A stretch of DNA of 64,000 nt from Helichrysum umbraculigerum. Its lineage: Eukaryota > Streptophyta > Magnoliopsida > Asterales > Asteraceae. The notes beneath the pieces were generated by a model. That model made no database searches. It was not told where the DNA came from and saw nothing but the letters and a program-made list of their open reading frames with translations. Both the position numbers and the translations under genes were made by a program. The DNA is taken from the NCBI GenBank assembly GCA_949592205.1, contig CATIUR010000012.1, positions 1,177,001-1,241,000 on the forward strand, given 5' to 3'. Positions 10,562 through 22,202 of this stretch are shown here, one piece after another (within the stretch, counting starts at the first letter, position 1; the number at the start of each line of letters is the position of its first letter).

Positions 10562-12910
10562 GGGCGTTGCTTGTCCTCAAGCAACACTCAGTTAGAAAAA
10601 CATTTATTTTTGGTTTTTAAGGGTGAGTCAAAATAATTTCAAAATGATACCACTTTTAATATGACTAAGATTGTTTTAGAAAAAGGGGAAGGATAAGATG
10701 ATCCTTTCAGAAGCAAGAAGCAATTATCACCAAGCATATTACCAATCCTCGTGATCTTGGAGTACACATGACTAGGCGATCTCACTAAAGGTGGTCACTC
10801 AATTCACTCAAAGTGTATCGGGTTCCCTAACAATCTAGAACAAATGAAATCGTTCAAATAAGCCAGTCATGCAGCACTCATCGTCATAAGCTTGGTCGAG
10901 AATCGGATCTCCACCACTTAGGTGAGGACGGTGCTAACTATCCCAAGACATTCAACGGGTTGTAGTGTTTGGTGAGGTTTAGGGGTATGGGTAGTGGTAT
11001 ATGTTTTGTTGTAGGGTTTTGACTCATCTTACAACTCAAAGATAGTGAAAAACTTTATTTCAGAACGGAACGGAGGATTTTGTAGCTGCTCGTCTTCTAT
11101 CGAATTTTCCTTGAGAAGGTGATACTTGAAGCACTCAGCTTTATTTGATGGAACTATTTCTTTCTATTTTCTTTGATTTTCTACTTTTTATTTTTCTTTT
11201 CTTCTTTAGAACTTCTTTGCCAGAGAACTTCTAAGGATATTTTATGTTGATTCTTTCAGAAATCCTTTTCGGAACTATGATCTTTGATCTTGAACTTCAA
11301 TTTCTTTCATCGTGCCAATTTTTCGCACTTTTGACTTTTAGAGTACACAGAAGAGGAAGACTTTGGAGCATAATTGAAGAGGATGTTCCAAAAGATGTTT
11401 TTCACGACCTTAGAAACTCCAAGATGAGATTTTGGGAAATTTTGGGTGAGTAGGGGTTTTAGTACGAGGGTTTTTATGAAATGAAAGGTTTAGGCTCAAC
11501 AGGGTTTACTAAGTGGATCATCGATACTGAAAATGAGTATCGGAAGGGTTTTGGGCTTGAAGAGATATGTAAGAATTGGGTTTAAATCCTAAGGAATGTC
11601 AAGGTCATCTAGCTGCACCTATACCGCGTACGGTACACACCAATGTGGTCTCGAAACGTATGTCTGGAGCAAGTTCTAATTCAGAGATGCAAGCATCGGC
11701 ACACACAAGAAATGAAAGTGAAGCATTAAATATGAATGCTTTTAGGCTCAAGATACCTCACTACAAAAAAAGGTTGTATGTGCCTAGCCATGCTCCTTTC
11801 AGATTATTGTTTCTTGCTCGAGAAATTTCTACCTTATTTTCCCTATATTCCAAAATACCTTACTCATATTTGAGAATGATTCTTTTCGAAAGTATTTAAC
11901 TCGAAAACTTAGAGTTAATTTCACAATCTAACTTATGATTTTAACTTTTTGAAAAAAATTATTTGAAAAAGTTCGTTTTTGGGGAAACATTTTCTGAGTA
12001 ATGCTATTTTGGACATAAAAATCGCCTAAAATTATCCAAGGTATTCTATACCTAGCTATCCCACACTTAGAGGAACATTGTCCCTAATGTTCTCTTGAGT
12101 TGAGTTTTTACTAGAGGTAAAATCCCACACTTAGAGTTTGAACATGTAAGAAAATGTTTCTTAAGTGTTAAATTTGGGTTTGAATCCCATACTTAGTGAT
12201 AAGCTCAAGATAGGGTATAGATTATAACAAGCTAACAAGACAGAATATATGTGATCATGAAATGGATAGAAGGTTAAGAAACTCCCCAGATAACGTTTTG
12301 AAGCATATGAAATTTTGCAGGAGAGAGAGAGTCGAAGCGAGCTTTCTTCTGCATTCTTCTTGAAGGACAGCAAGCTTCATACGGGGTTATCCGGTGTCAT
12401 GTATCCAACGTTATCAGAAATCCAATCCAACTCTTTAAGTAGGGATTCTTATGGTGTAGAATTCCATACTTTAGGTTTTGAAGAAACTGGAGTGATTTCG
12501 ATAAGTGTTTGTGGTGTGGGGAGTAATCCCACACTTAGTTCTTTGAAGTGCTTAGATACAAGGAAGTTTTGAGAAGAACGAGACCCCTCCATGAGATGTT
12601 GAATGTTTCGCAGTCTGCAAATATTGAAAGCTGGTTCGGGTTGCCTTTTGACTTCACGGATTTTCTTCTTGAAAGTGCGTCATCTCGCCTTTTTCCACGT
12701 TCATTCATCACAACATTTCTACTTATTTAACAGAAAGAAAATAAAACATAATAAGTAATAGCATAATGTAAATACGGATAGAGTGATCAACCAACTAGTG
12801 GCTGATATAAATAAGTTCCAAAAGTAAGGTTCAACAGTAGCCAAACAAACACAAGATAATAATAGTAATAATGTCTGAAACCAAAGTCAAATGATGCAAA
12901 TGGGGTAGAA
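10562..12910 (-). other. Ath-2 3' non-coding region with repeated tract-like words
   Basis: About 2.3 kb between the last ORF and the polypurine tract with no credible coding region. It is related to the Ath-1 3' region along much of its length. The word CTAAGTGTGGGAT (minus strand), the core of the polypurine tract, recurs near 12058, 12121 and 12525, with a one-mismatch copy near 12182. Short ORFs here lack recognisable domains. Confidence 0.7.
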
Positions 12911-14638
12911 CTATGAGGCTGGGGATCCCTGGTCAGGTGCATCAGTATGCTGAGTAGGAGCTTGTGCTGCAGATGGTCCTGCGACTGACTGCAGGCCACT
13001 AGATACTCTCTGTCCCTGTTCTTCAGCATTGTTCAGTTTGAGCTGAATCAATATGTCTCTGAGGGTAGCTGCTGGCAGTCTCATCAGATCAGTGTAGCCC
13101 CACTCTAGCAAAATAGCTGAAGTAACCCCTGTTTGCTCTAGTAAGGTCATGTAAGCCTGACGTAGCATGCTCTCTGTCGGTACATCTGAGGAAGAGATCG
13201 GTCCCAAGTTTAATAGCATCCCGGAAGTGTCAAAAGATACAGCATCCGTGCCCAAATAAACTGTGTCAGCACGGTAAGATCCACTGGCGACTGGCTGGGT
13301 AGGATGAGAAATCACAGGTGCAGAAATCACTGGCTGAACTACCGGTATCTCGGTCTCAACTGACTAGACCTGCTCTGGTACTGGTGTTGTCCGAATAGCG
13401 GGTGATGGCATATGGGTGGTATGTGATGGGATGGATGTATGTGGTGGTGCTATGGCTGTTGGTGGTGGACCGCATCGGTACATGTAAGGCTCCGGGTCAG
13501 GAATACCAAGTTTCCTGGAAATCAACAGCTGATGGGAACGGCTAACCTGAAGAGCATGCAAAAGATAATACTGTGTCAGCGAGGTCACTGGATCTGTGTA
13601 GTGAACAGTAGCCTGAGCTGGTGGCTCGGCTGTCCCAGCTCCTCCATGCGGGACACTAGCATGAGTAGTAGGTGCTCGGGCTCTATCAGATGGACCATCC
13701 TCAGTGTCTGCAACAGGTGAGGATCCTCTAACACGCTTCCCAGGGAGACGATATCCTGGAATGATCTGTTTGGTGTTCTTCCATAGGCACTGTCTCTGCT
13801 CATCTACCTCAACAAGATGGATCAACTTGCAGTATTCCAAGTTGAATGGCAAAGAACGAGAACAAACACTAAATTCCTTAGTGTGGGCCTCAGTCAATAA
13901 TCCCATAATATACAGCAATCTAGTAATAATCGACCCCATGAACATGTGCCTATCTAAGTCTGTCTCATCCCAAAGTCTCTCAGCGATCAAGAAAGCAACA
14001 TTCAGATTCTTTCCTCCTATGATTGCTTCAATGAACTTCAACTCTTCGGCACTCACAGCTCCACCTTCCTTCTTTCCAAATATAGAACATGCTAGCAACT
14101 TGTGAAGGATGTGATGAACCGGCTTGATGAAAGTGGATGACTTAACACAGCTCCTAAAGTTTGATCCTGCTAAATCCATCCAAATATCCTTATGGTTCCT
14201 GTTTGGTAGGCTGGAGATGTCTTGAATACTGTTTCTGAACCATGCAGAGTTGACCTGAGACTCTGTATATGAACCAAGATACACTCCCAAGTCGGCAACT
14301 GAGATATTATGAATCTGTTCCTGAAACCTGAATGAAATCTTTCTTTTGTCGGATACGCTCATTTTTGGATTCAGCTGGTAAGTCATCATGAACTCTGTCA
14401 CTACTTCTCGGTATGCATACTCATCTATATCAAAGAGACGGAGAAGGGCATTGTTCACTTGACCATCGGTCTCATACATCAACAAACTCTTCAACTCATC
14501 CCTGATCCCTAGCTTAATCATGTCTTTCCATACCACATACCGATTACTGCCTATCGGTCGCTGCAACCACTGGCGAATGAGTGACCTATTCTTTGAAGAT
14601 TTGGCCAAGTAGCTGAGTGAAGGTGGGCAATTATCCAT
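12911..14638 (-). pseudogene. ATHILA ORF-1-like protein of Ath-2, one in-frame stop
   Basis: Sits after the pol position, where Athila elements carry the env-class or ORF-1 gene; its biochemical role is unknown. I start it at the ATG at 14638 because a strong splice acceptor (pyrimidine-rich tract ending CACAG) abuts it. Residues about 20-300 have the ATHILA ORF-1 pattern: an FMMTY...ISFRFQ core, then VADLGVYLGSYTE, then a helical segment. The tail is rich in Pro, Thr and Ala. One in-frame TAG at 13364-13366 separates the first roughly 425 codons from the last 150. No signal peptide or clear membrane segment is visible. It shares its C-terminal part with the Ath-1 ORF at 21288-21953. Confidence 0.7.
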
Positions 14639-16370
14639 CTGTGACAAAAGACAAGAAAAGATTAGACCATAATAGTGATATATTAATGGATATGCTAAAG
14701 TACTTCCAAATTTTCAGAAAAAATTGGAAATGTAGGCTTTAGAAATGGGCATATCCAGAAATTTTAAAATTGCTAAACCTAACCGCAACCAATCACAAAT
14801 CCAAAAACGTTTATCAACTTATGTCTAACTAAGGGGAAGTGGCACAAAGCTTCAAGTTCCTAGCATAATCAAAGCAAGTCAACAAGGTACCTAACTTAAT
14901 TATCCCAAGCACTACAACTTAAATACTTCATGTTTATGATTAATCAATCTAAATAAGATTAAATCCAAGGTCATATAATTACCTCAAGTAAATCAATTAA
15001 TCATAAAAGGGCATATTACCAATTAAATATGCAATCCAATATTCCGCAATTTCCAAAAGACATAAAGCTTTATTTACATGATTTCAAGCAAAGAATGGAA
15101 GTAAACTTATTTGACAAAATGGTAGTTTTTAGAAAATGGCGTTTTTTGTTGGTTTCATTTCAAAGTCATACACTTTATTAATTAAAGTGATAAACTTTAA
15201 AAATGATTAAATGAACCGAAGCTTGTTTTGATAATCTTGTAAGCTTTTTTTAAGTTTAGAAAAGTCATAAACATGGTTTAAGAATAAAAGTTTTAAGTAA
15301 AAAATGATGTTTATGATGATTTTATCAAAAATTAGCTTACTTTAATTACCAAAAACTAGCTTAATCATTTTCTAATTGCAAATTATCAATCAAAACATGT
15401 TAACCTATCATATTTAAGCATAACTCAATCAACAAAAGTCAACATAAGCAATTAATCAACCAAAAAGTCAAACTAGCCATAGTTCATCCAAAAAGTCAAC
15501 ACTTTAATCTCCAATCTTGCAATTAAGCCAACAAATCACTAGATTAAGCTTGTAATCATGTTAAGCATCAAGATAAGCATGAAATAACACTAAAGATTGC
15601 AACTTTTAACCATGAAATCTATGAAAATGAGTTACAAGCCCTAATTTTTAAAGTTTCATGAAAATCACAAAATTAGGTCAAGAATTACCTTAAACTTGAT
15701 GTAGTGATGTTGTGGATGCAAGAAAGATCATAAAATGATGAATTTTGAGCTTGGAATCATGCAAAATGGTGAAGAGATGAAGATTTGGTGGTGTGATGGT
15801 GAGGCCGACGGTTTGGAGGGGAGAGGAGGAAGAAGATGAAGTTTTTTTTATGTTTTTGTCTTATGTGATGGCTAAAAATCCCTTTTATACCCTTTCAAAC
15901 GTACGCGATTTAAAATTCACGAAAGATACGAAACATACAAGTAAAATTTCAAAGTTTAAAATTTTTTAATAAAACAATTTTAAAAAGTATGTTCGTAATT
16001 TTCTGAATCTTTACGCGCAGTCTGAAAGATATTGCGAATCGTACGCGAAATCGTATACGTTTTTATTTAAAACAAGACAATCTTTTTTGTGTTCTTTAAA
16101 ATTCAAGACAAATTCAAAATTAATTTTTCAAAATTTAAAAATAAACTTTTTCGAACTTTCTGAAAATGTCTGAAATTCGTTACTGTGTCGCGCGAATTTG
16201 AATTTTAAAAGAACGTTTTCTTGTGTTTTTAAATGCAAGCTTTTAAATTTAAAAATAAACTACTAATATTACTTATCCTAAATACTTAAAATAAAACTAA
16301 ATTAACTAAAGTTTGGGTTGCCTCCCAAAAAGTGCTTGGTTAAAGTCGGTAGCTCGACTTTTGGACAAAT
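14639..16370 (-). other. Ath-2 spacer between its two coding blocks, possible intron
   Basis: AT-rich, no ORF. The right end holds a block (about 16312-16365) that resembles the one just after pol in Ath-1 (about 22133-22185), containing TGGGTTGCCTCCCAA. The left end is a consensus 3' splice site (AG at 14639-14640). Confidence 0.6.
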
Positions 16371-17835
16371 TTATTGCATATTGCCCAAGAGCAATTGTTT
16401 AAGTGAATTTGGTGCTCTTGGTTGAGGGAAAGTGTAGCGAGGAATAAAGTCACAAGTGAGAATCTTAATGACAGAATCAACTAGGTCTGCGAGATGTAAC
16501 GAGAATCGTTCGTGCTCAGTGAGAAACATACGTTCCTTTTTGCCTAAATCTAGAAGATTGTCAATAAACTTGTTAAATTCCTTTCTAACTTTCTTTTGAA
16601 ATTCCATTTCGTGATCCGTCATCTATATTGTTCAAGTCATGAAGAAGCATTCCTAGGGTTTGTTGAAATTTCCATTCTTCTCTCGAATCGGGATCTCCGG
16701 TGGTAGTGTGAACTGACTCCGTGATTTCTTCGATTAAAGATGTTTGTGAAACAGTGAAAGGAAATTTTGACTGAGCAAATAACAAAGTGAGTGAGACGTT
16801 AATATCCTTCCTTCCAGCAAAGAAAGAAGCTTCCATGTTATCTTCAGTGGCTCCAGGGAATATCTCTAACAACTTGTTGATCATGTAAGTAGCAGGGTCA
16901 ACAAAAAATGGAATTTTATCAGAAATGACGAGAGATATAGCAGGGTCTTTGCTGATCCAGAACTCAAGCTCATAAATCATAGCCGCAACATAACGATTAA
17001 TTAAGGTTTGGGAAACCGGCTGATAATCGGTGCAGGCGAATAGGTCCACTAGTAGGTCTATTTCTGATTTAAGCTTTAGTTCTTGCTCTCGATAGTGTGT
17101 GAAGATACCTTCCTCCTTTTGGTTTGGAAGACGGTGGAGAATACCAACATGTTTCTTTATCCTACGAGTGACTTATCTTTGTTCAACCGAAAAAGGAAAG
17201 TCAGACGTTTTGAGTTGTCTAGCAAATGCCCGACAAACATCCAATCTCCTATCAGGATCAAAAGAGTTACCTACGTAGCGGATATTTTCTTCAGGTTTGA
17301 TTGGTAAAGTCCTATCAACAACACGATAGATGGTGTACTCCGGTTCGGGTACAAGGTTCAAAAAGATAGGTGATTTTGGAGGGTATTCGTAAACTTCTTC
17401 ATCCCAGGGTGGAAGACGTTCCTCAATGGGTGGAAAACGAAAGGGTTGAAGATGTTCAGAGTTACTCTTGACAAAACCAGATGTAGTAGGGAATCGAAAA
17501 AAGTTTTCTAAGGAATATGAAATCTCAGGAGCAGGTATAACCTGGTAGCTTAGAATGCTAGATGTAGAAGTTGAGATCTTCTGATGAGAATCATGGGTTC
17601 CTAAGTTAAGGTCTAAGAATTGCTCTATGGTTCTAGATTCATCGTCTGAATTAGCGGAGATAACTTCGGAAGAGGATAAAGATGAAGAGTAGACGTCAGA
17701 TTCCAACTCTTGTTCTAAGCAGGCGAAGAACTCAGCGTCATCCATGGCCATCATTTCTTTGGACGTCTTGAGGGCGAGTGAAGAAATGGGGCTAGACGGA
17801 AATGAATCATAGAAAGATGTTTTTGTATTTTTCAT
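16371..17835 (-). pseudogene. Unrecognised ORF at the gag position of Ath-2
   Basis: Begins about 140 bases inside the primer site, exactly where gag should be, but shows no Retrotrans_gag pattern, zinc knuckle or protease motif. The first 220 codons (17835-17173) are acidic and serine-rich near the N terminus (EQELESD, then serines), then proline- and aromatic-rich (PPWDEEVYEYPP). An in-frame TAA at 17173-17175 is followed by 195 further open codons to 16585. From 16622 an overlapping frame continues 83 residues, suggesting a single-base shift near 16620. The whole would be about 490 residues. I cannot name the family. It may be a diverged gag or an acquired sequence. Confidence 0.55.
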
Positions 17836-17978
17836 TTTTTTAATTTAACTAAATTAAACTATCTGAATTATTCTAAGGAAAGCAAATAACTACCAACTAA
17901 GTTTGAGAAAACCTAATTGGAAAGGATCTCCTAAAAGCTAGAATATCTAAGGCGGCTTTAAATCGTAACGCTCTACGA

Positions 17979-17996
17979 TCCCCGGCAGCGGCGCCA
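17979..17996 (-). other. Primer-binding site of Ath-2 (tRNA-Asp)
   Basis: Minus-strand TGGCGCCGCTGCCGGGGA, one mismatch from the complement of the plant tRNA-Asp 3' end as I remember it. It lies six bases inside the 5' LTR. Confidence 0.85.
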
Positions 17997-19702
17997 AAAA
18001 CTTGTCGTCACTCCTATCGGTCGGTCGGATTTGACTCCGGTCGTTGTTCCAACAGCAACAGAAGCGGCGGACAGTGAGTTTTAAATTTATAAGAGCTGGG
18101 GCTCAAACTATAAGTACTACCTACCTTGGGAGCAAGCAGTAAGTATAACTCGAGGTCGTTCTTAAATCGGAGCGAATTGAAATAAAGCGGGTTACCAAAG
18201 ATTATGGTCGCAATTAGGATGGGGGTAGGTAGATAGATTTTTGTTTGGAAGGTTTTGTTTTATAATTATCCTAAATGCAGAAAAGTAAATAACAGGAAAT
18301 GAAATTAGGGTTTAAGCAGACAGGTAGAGATGTGATTGCTGAAACTTGGATAACTAGGGTTTCGGGATGATGTTCATTATAAAATTGATTGGAGATTACC
18401 AGATAAAGAGTAGACATACTTTCGGTGTAAACGCTAGGACCCTACGTTCAGGTGAAACCCTAGAAACATATGTCACTGGAATCCTAGCTTATCATGATTC
18501 TGATCAGATCAGGCTGTTTTCAAACCCTCCTGAGCCTTTGCTTAGCTAAGACAAAGTCACCCTAAATGTTCTAGGGATCAGGCATAAGGCAACAGACCGC
18601 AATTGTATTTACTAACCTTTCTTAACACCTAATCGTCTATTTACTTTTATTATAGCAAATACTGATTGTATCCTGTGTATGTTAAACTATTGGTGTGATT
18701 AGGGTTTTGCATGTCTAGGTATATGATTGACACTACCCTGTATTGTTTCTATTGAAGCACATACTTAACCATCATAAATATAGACCCTCCTTTACAGTCA
18801 GGCGTTCATCCCTAGGAATAATCACGGTGTACAGGGCAATTAGGCATTTCCAAAGTGTTCCAGACCCTAGATGTACTGACGGTGTACTGGGCATTTAAGC
18901 ATTTCCACAGTGTTCCAGATCTTAGGTGTACTAACGATGTACAGTGCAACAAGCATTTCCATAGCTTTGATTCCTAGACCACAGTTCTAGAAGGATCACT
19001 TCTAGGTAATTCACGATGAAACAATCCATGGCATTTCCATAGCTTCCACGTATTTGTACTCCACACGAGGTGTTTCCAACGCTATACGAAGTACCGTGCC
19101 TTTTAAAGGAAAGTTCATAGTTTCATACTATAAATGGAGATAACTGTATATTCATAGTATTAGGGTTGATCAGATCTTATCCTAGGGCAACAGTCACGTG
19201 AAAGTCTGGAAAGGGTGATAAGAGACTAGATCTATATTCAGGATAAGCTTAACCAGATACACAGCATTACAATTTCCAATCGTATAAATGAAACATTAAT
19301 TTAACATCATCCCTACTCCTAATATCTACATTTCAACAATCACAATATTAAACTACTCTATAAACATGGCAATATGCAGAATACAAACTGAAATAACATA
19401 AAGCACAAGCATTATAACAGTAAGTAAAGTTTAGATATCACCGGGAATACAGCAGCGTAATACTGAGGATTACAAATAGTCTGAACTTGAAAAACTCGTT
19501 ACAACAAGATTACCAAGCTAAACCTTCCTCTAAACTCGAACCGTAAGCTCAACCCTAACCTTTCTCCTCTAACTCCTAAGAGTAGTGCTAGAGAGAGAAA
19601 GTTAGAGACAGAAAGTGAAAGAAAAAGAAAGAAAATGAAAGTGAGAGAAATGTGAGAATGTGTGAATGTGTTAAGGTGTGTAGAATGAGGAGGGGTGACC
19701 CC

Positions 19703-19712
19703 CTATTTATAG
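19703..19712 (-). promoter_or_regulatory. TATA box of Ath-2 LTR
   Basis: Minus-strand CTATAAATAG, with the palindrome array 80-180 bp upstream and a CT-repeat leader downstream. The homologous box in the Ath-1 LTR is at 54936-54945. Confidence 0.65.
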
Positions 19713-19790
19713 GCAAAGCTCAAAAATCAGCCGTACAACTCGCGAAACAGCACGTACAAGCAAACGAAGCAGCATACGGGGTCAGCAGGG

Positions 19791-19882
19791 CCGTATACGG
19801 CCTTAGAGGGGCCGTATACGGCGTGTGTAAGTCCGTATACGGTCTCTGTGGGGCCGTATACGGTTCCCAAGGCCGTATACGG
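19791..19882. promoter_or_regulatory. Phased array of CCGTATACGG palindromes, Ath-2 LTR
   Basis: Perfect 10-bp palindrome at 19791, 19812, 19833, 19854 and 19873, that is at 21, 21, 21 and 19 bp steps, with spacers of different sequence. It lies upstream of the TATA box. The copy in the 3' LTR (2744, 2765, 2786, then 10022 and 10041) is split by Tek-1. This looks like a multi-site array for a dimeric DNA-binding protein, but no protein is known to me. Confidence 0.75.
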
Positions 19883-20339
19883 TGTCCGTCTTATTTCGTT
19901 CGTTGCTTAAAACGCGCGTATCTCCTTCGTTATGCGTCCGTTTGACCTGATTCTTTCGCATGTGTCTTCGTAATTCCGTTACGCTTCTAATGATGCCAAC
20001 TTCACTAAAATTGGATGTGATACTGCTCAGTCTTCTCCGTTCTTTATCCGATTTGCATGATTCTTGATTTTCCCGTCTCGATTTTACCTGTTTTGTCATA
20101 TGATGAAGTTAGAATGTGGTCTATATAAGGTAAATGAGGCCGGAGGATTTTGTGCACGTATATTCGCCTTAATTTGCTTGTTATTTGGACGTTTTAGGTG
20201 ATTTTTGCAGCAACGCCTATATTTAGACCACTTTAGTGAATTTTAGTAAATAATGATCATTTTGGAATGTTTTCACTAAAGATACGTCCAAAAAGTGCGG
20301 AATATTGCCCTTAAAAACATGACTATTTGAGTCACATCA

Positions 20340-20344
20340 ATCTT
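20340..20344. repeat. Target site duplication of Ath-2 (right copy)
   Basis: ATCTT, matching 950-954. Confidence 0.9.
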
Positions 20345-21287
20345 CGATACTAAAAATGAGCATCGGAAAGGGTTTTGGGCTTGAAAAGATATGTAAGAAA
20401 TGGGTTAAGTCCTAAGGAATGTCAAGGTCATTTAATTGCACCTATACCGCGTACGGTACACACCAATATGGTCTCGAAGCGTATGTCAAGAGCTAGTTCT
20501 AATTCAGAGATACAGACATCGGCACACACACAAGAAATGAAAGTGAAGTATTAAAGATGAACGCTTTTGGGCTCAAGATACCTCACTGCAAAGGGTTGTA
20601 TATGTCTAGTCATGCTCCTTTGATTATCACTTCTTGCTTAAGCAATTTCTACCTTATTTCCTTTAGGCTTTTAGAAATATCATACTTATATTTTGAAAAT
20701 GGTTTCTCTCAGTAGTATCTGAGACTCAAAAACTGAGTTAGACTCATTAATTTTGAAAAAAATTTGACCTTATTTTTGAAAAAATTTGAGAGAGATTGCT
20801 ATTGGACATAAAAATCACCATTTAAGGTATTCTATACCTGCCATCCCACACTTAGAGGAACATTGTCCCTAATGTTCTCTTGAGTAGGGATTTTATTAGT
20901 AAAATCCCACACTTAGAGTTTGAACATGTAAGTAGATGTTTCTCAAGTGTTTAATTTGGGCTGGAATCCCACACTTAGTGATAAGTTTAGGATGAAGCAC
21001 AGAAATTAAACGCACTAACATAGGCATAGTAAAATATAAATGAAATGGGGAAAAAGGAACAGAGAGACTCCCCATTTGTGTTTACTGGAATAGACCAGGT
21101 TTGTGCTGGAGTGGTGCTAGTGAATTGCTGGATTTTAAGGACCAGGCTCGTTTAAGATTATCCATTCCACACAAAGCTGAATTCTGCAATAAACATCAAC
21201 ACACATATCACAGTATCTCATCTAGGTAGCAGGTCTAAAGCGTAAGTACAGAGTCATAATACAGAAAGTAAATACTAAAGATAAAAT
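20345..21287 (-). other. Ath-1 3' non-coding region (proximal half)
   Basis: No coding region. Three copies of the tract-like word CTAAGTGTGGGAT (minus strand) lie near 20843, 20903 and 20965. Collinear with 11516-12200 of Ath-2. Confidence 0.7.
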
Positions 21288-21953
21288 CTAAAAGTCATCA
21301 AGCAGGTCATCAGTATCAGGATCAAACTCCTCCACAGCATCCCTATCAAAGACGGAAGTCGGAGATGGGATGGAGAAATCCATAGATGCCACAGCCTGAC
21401 TCACAATCTCGTCAGTGGAAGTGTGGGTGGCAGAAGTGTGAGCATCAAAAACAGCCAGAAGCTGCTCTGTGAGGCTGCGATCTGATGATGCAAATCCTGC
21501 GGGCAATACTGGATCAAGATCAGCAGTTGCAGCAGTGGGGCCAGTGGAAGGTCCAGCAGTAGAGACAACAGGTGGATCTGCAGGAGGAAAGAAGTACCAT
21601 GGAGGTCGAGATGGTCCCGGATCTGGGCCAAGCCTGTAGGGAATGGCATCAGGTCTCGGAATCTTGAGCTGCTCACAGATAGAGGACATGATGTCATGCT
21701 GGATGGAGAGTGTCCGGAAGAGGGCCCACGAAGCAGCTGGGTCAGCCGTAGTGATACCGTACTCGAAAGTAGGTACGGGGGCTGGCCAGGGTGATGAGGG
21801 CCTCTCATCGGGCAACTCCTCGTGAGTGATCGGGACATCAGTCAGGTCATCCTCGGTGATGGTCAGCATAGCCGCTCTCTGCGCTCTTCGTCTACGAGGT
21901 CTGTGTCGTCTGCGTGGTCTCGCAGCTACATGATCAGTGTCAACAGCGTCCAT
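21288..21953 (-). CDS. Env-position ORF of Ath-1, shortened, arginine-rich N terminus
   Basis: Open frame of 221 codons downstream of pol. The ATG at 21953 is one base after a consensus 3' splice site (TTTCAG at 21955-21960). Residues 12-27 are a dense arginine stretch (RPRRRHRPRRRRAQR), which could act as a nuclear or nucleolar signal or bind RNA. The middle (ADPAASW to PYRLGPDPG, about 70-120) aligns by eye with the C-terminal third of the Ath-2 ORF-1-like protein (TDPVTSL to YRCGPPP). The large ATHILA ORF-1 core is absent. So it is an internally deleted relative that kept its start and stop. Function unknown. Confidence 0.6.
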   Translation of the reverse strand: MDAVDTDHVAARPRRRHRPRRRRAQRAAMLTITEDDLTDVPITHEELPDERPSSPWPAPVPTFEYGITTADPAASWALFRTLSIQHDIMSSICEQLKIPRPDAIPYRLGPDPGPSRPPWYFFPPADPPVVSTAGPSTGPTAATADLDPVLPAGFASSDRSLTEQLLAVFDAHTSATHTSTDEIVSQAVASMDFSIPSPTSVFDRDAVEEFDPDTDDLLDDF

Positions 21954-22202
21954 CCTGAAACACGATAAAATAAACAGGTAATGCTAATAGTGATAGTAAA
22001 TGAATAACACTTATCTCAGATTTTGCAATTCGAAGTCAGATAAGTGGCAAGCCTGCAATTTTATTAGTTCAGAGACAACCATACTTAATAAAAATAAACT
22101 AAGAAATAAAATGACAGAATTAATAAAGATATGCTTGGGGTGCCTCCCAAGAGCGCTTGTTTCACGAGTCTCTAGCTTGACTCTTTGTACCTTTCTGTTG
22201 AC

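Larger units (their letters stand above)
955..20339 (-). mobile_element. Ath-2: non-autonomous Athila-like retrotransposon without pol
   Basis: Complete insertion with two LTRs, a tRNA-Asp primer site at 17979-17996, a polypurine tract at 10547-10561 and the ATCTT duplication. The internal region (10547-18002, about 7.5 kb) has no reverse transcriptase, integrase, protease or zinc knuckle in any frame. It holds an unrecognised ORF at the gag position (16371-17835) and an ATHILA ORF-1-like ORF (12911-14638), both with breaks. LTR and primer similarity to Ath-1 suggests mobilisation by an Athila helper. By eye the LTRs differ by about 35 substitutions plus a 39-bp gap. Confidence 0.9.
18003..20339 (-). 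repeat. Ath-2 5' LTR (intact copy)
   Basis: 2337 bp, TGTCGTCACTCC to GTCACATCA as read on the plus strand. In element orientation it has the CCGTATACGG array (19882-19791), a TATA box (19712-19703), a CT-rich leader and the U5 end at 18003. About 1.5% different from the 3' copy by eye. Confidence 0.93.

Noticed and set aside
17979..17996. tRNA-Asp 3' end, possible tRNA gene
   Set aside because: Only the last 18 bases match, at the exact primer-binding position beside an LTR; no cloverleaf upstream.
19791..19882. Regularly spaced repeats reminiscent of a CRISPR array
   Set aside because: Eukaryotic LTR context, repeats of 10 bp and spacers of 11 bp, no cas genes.
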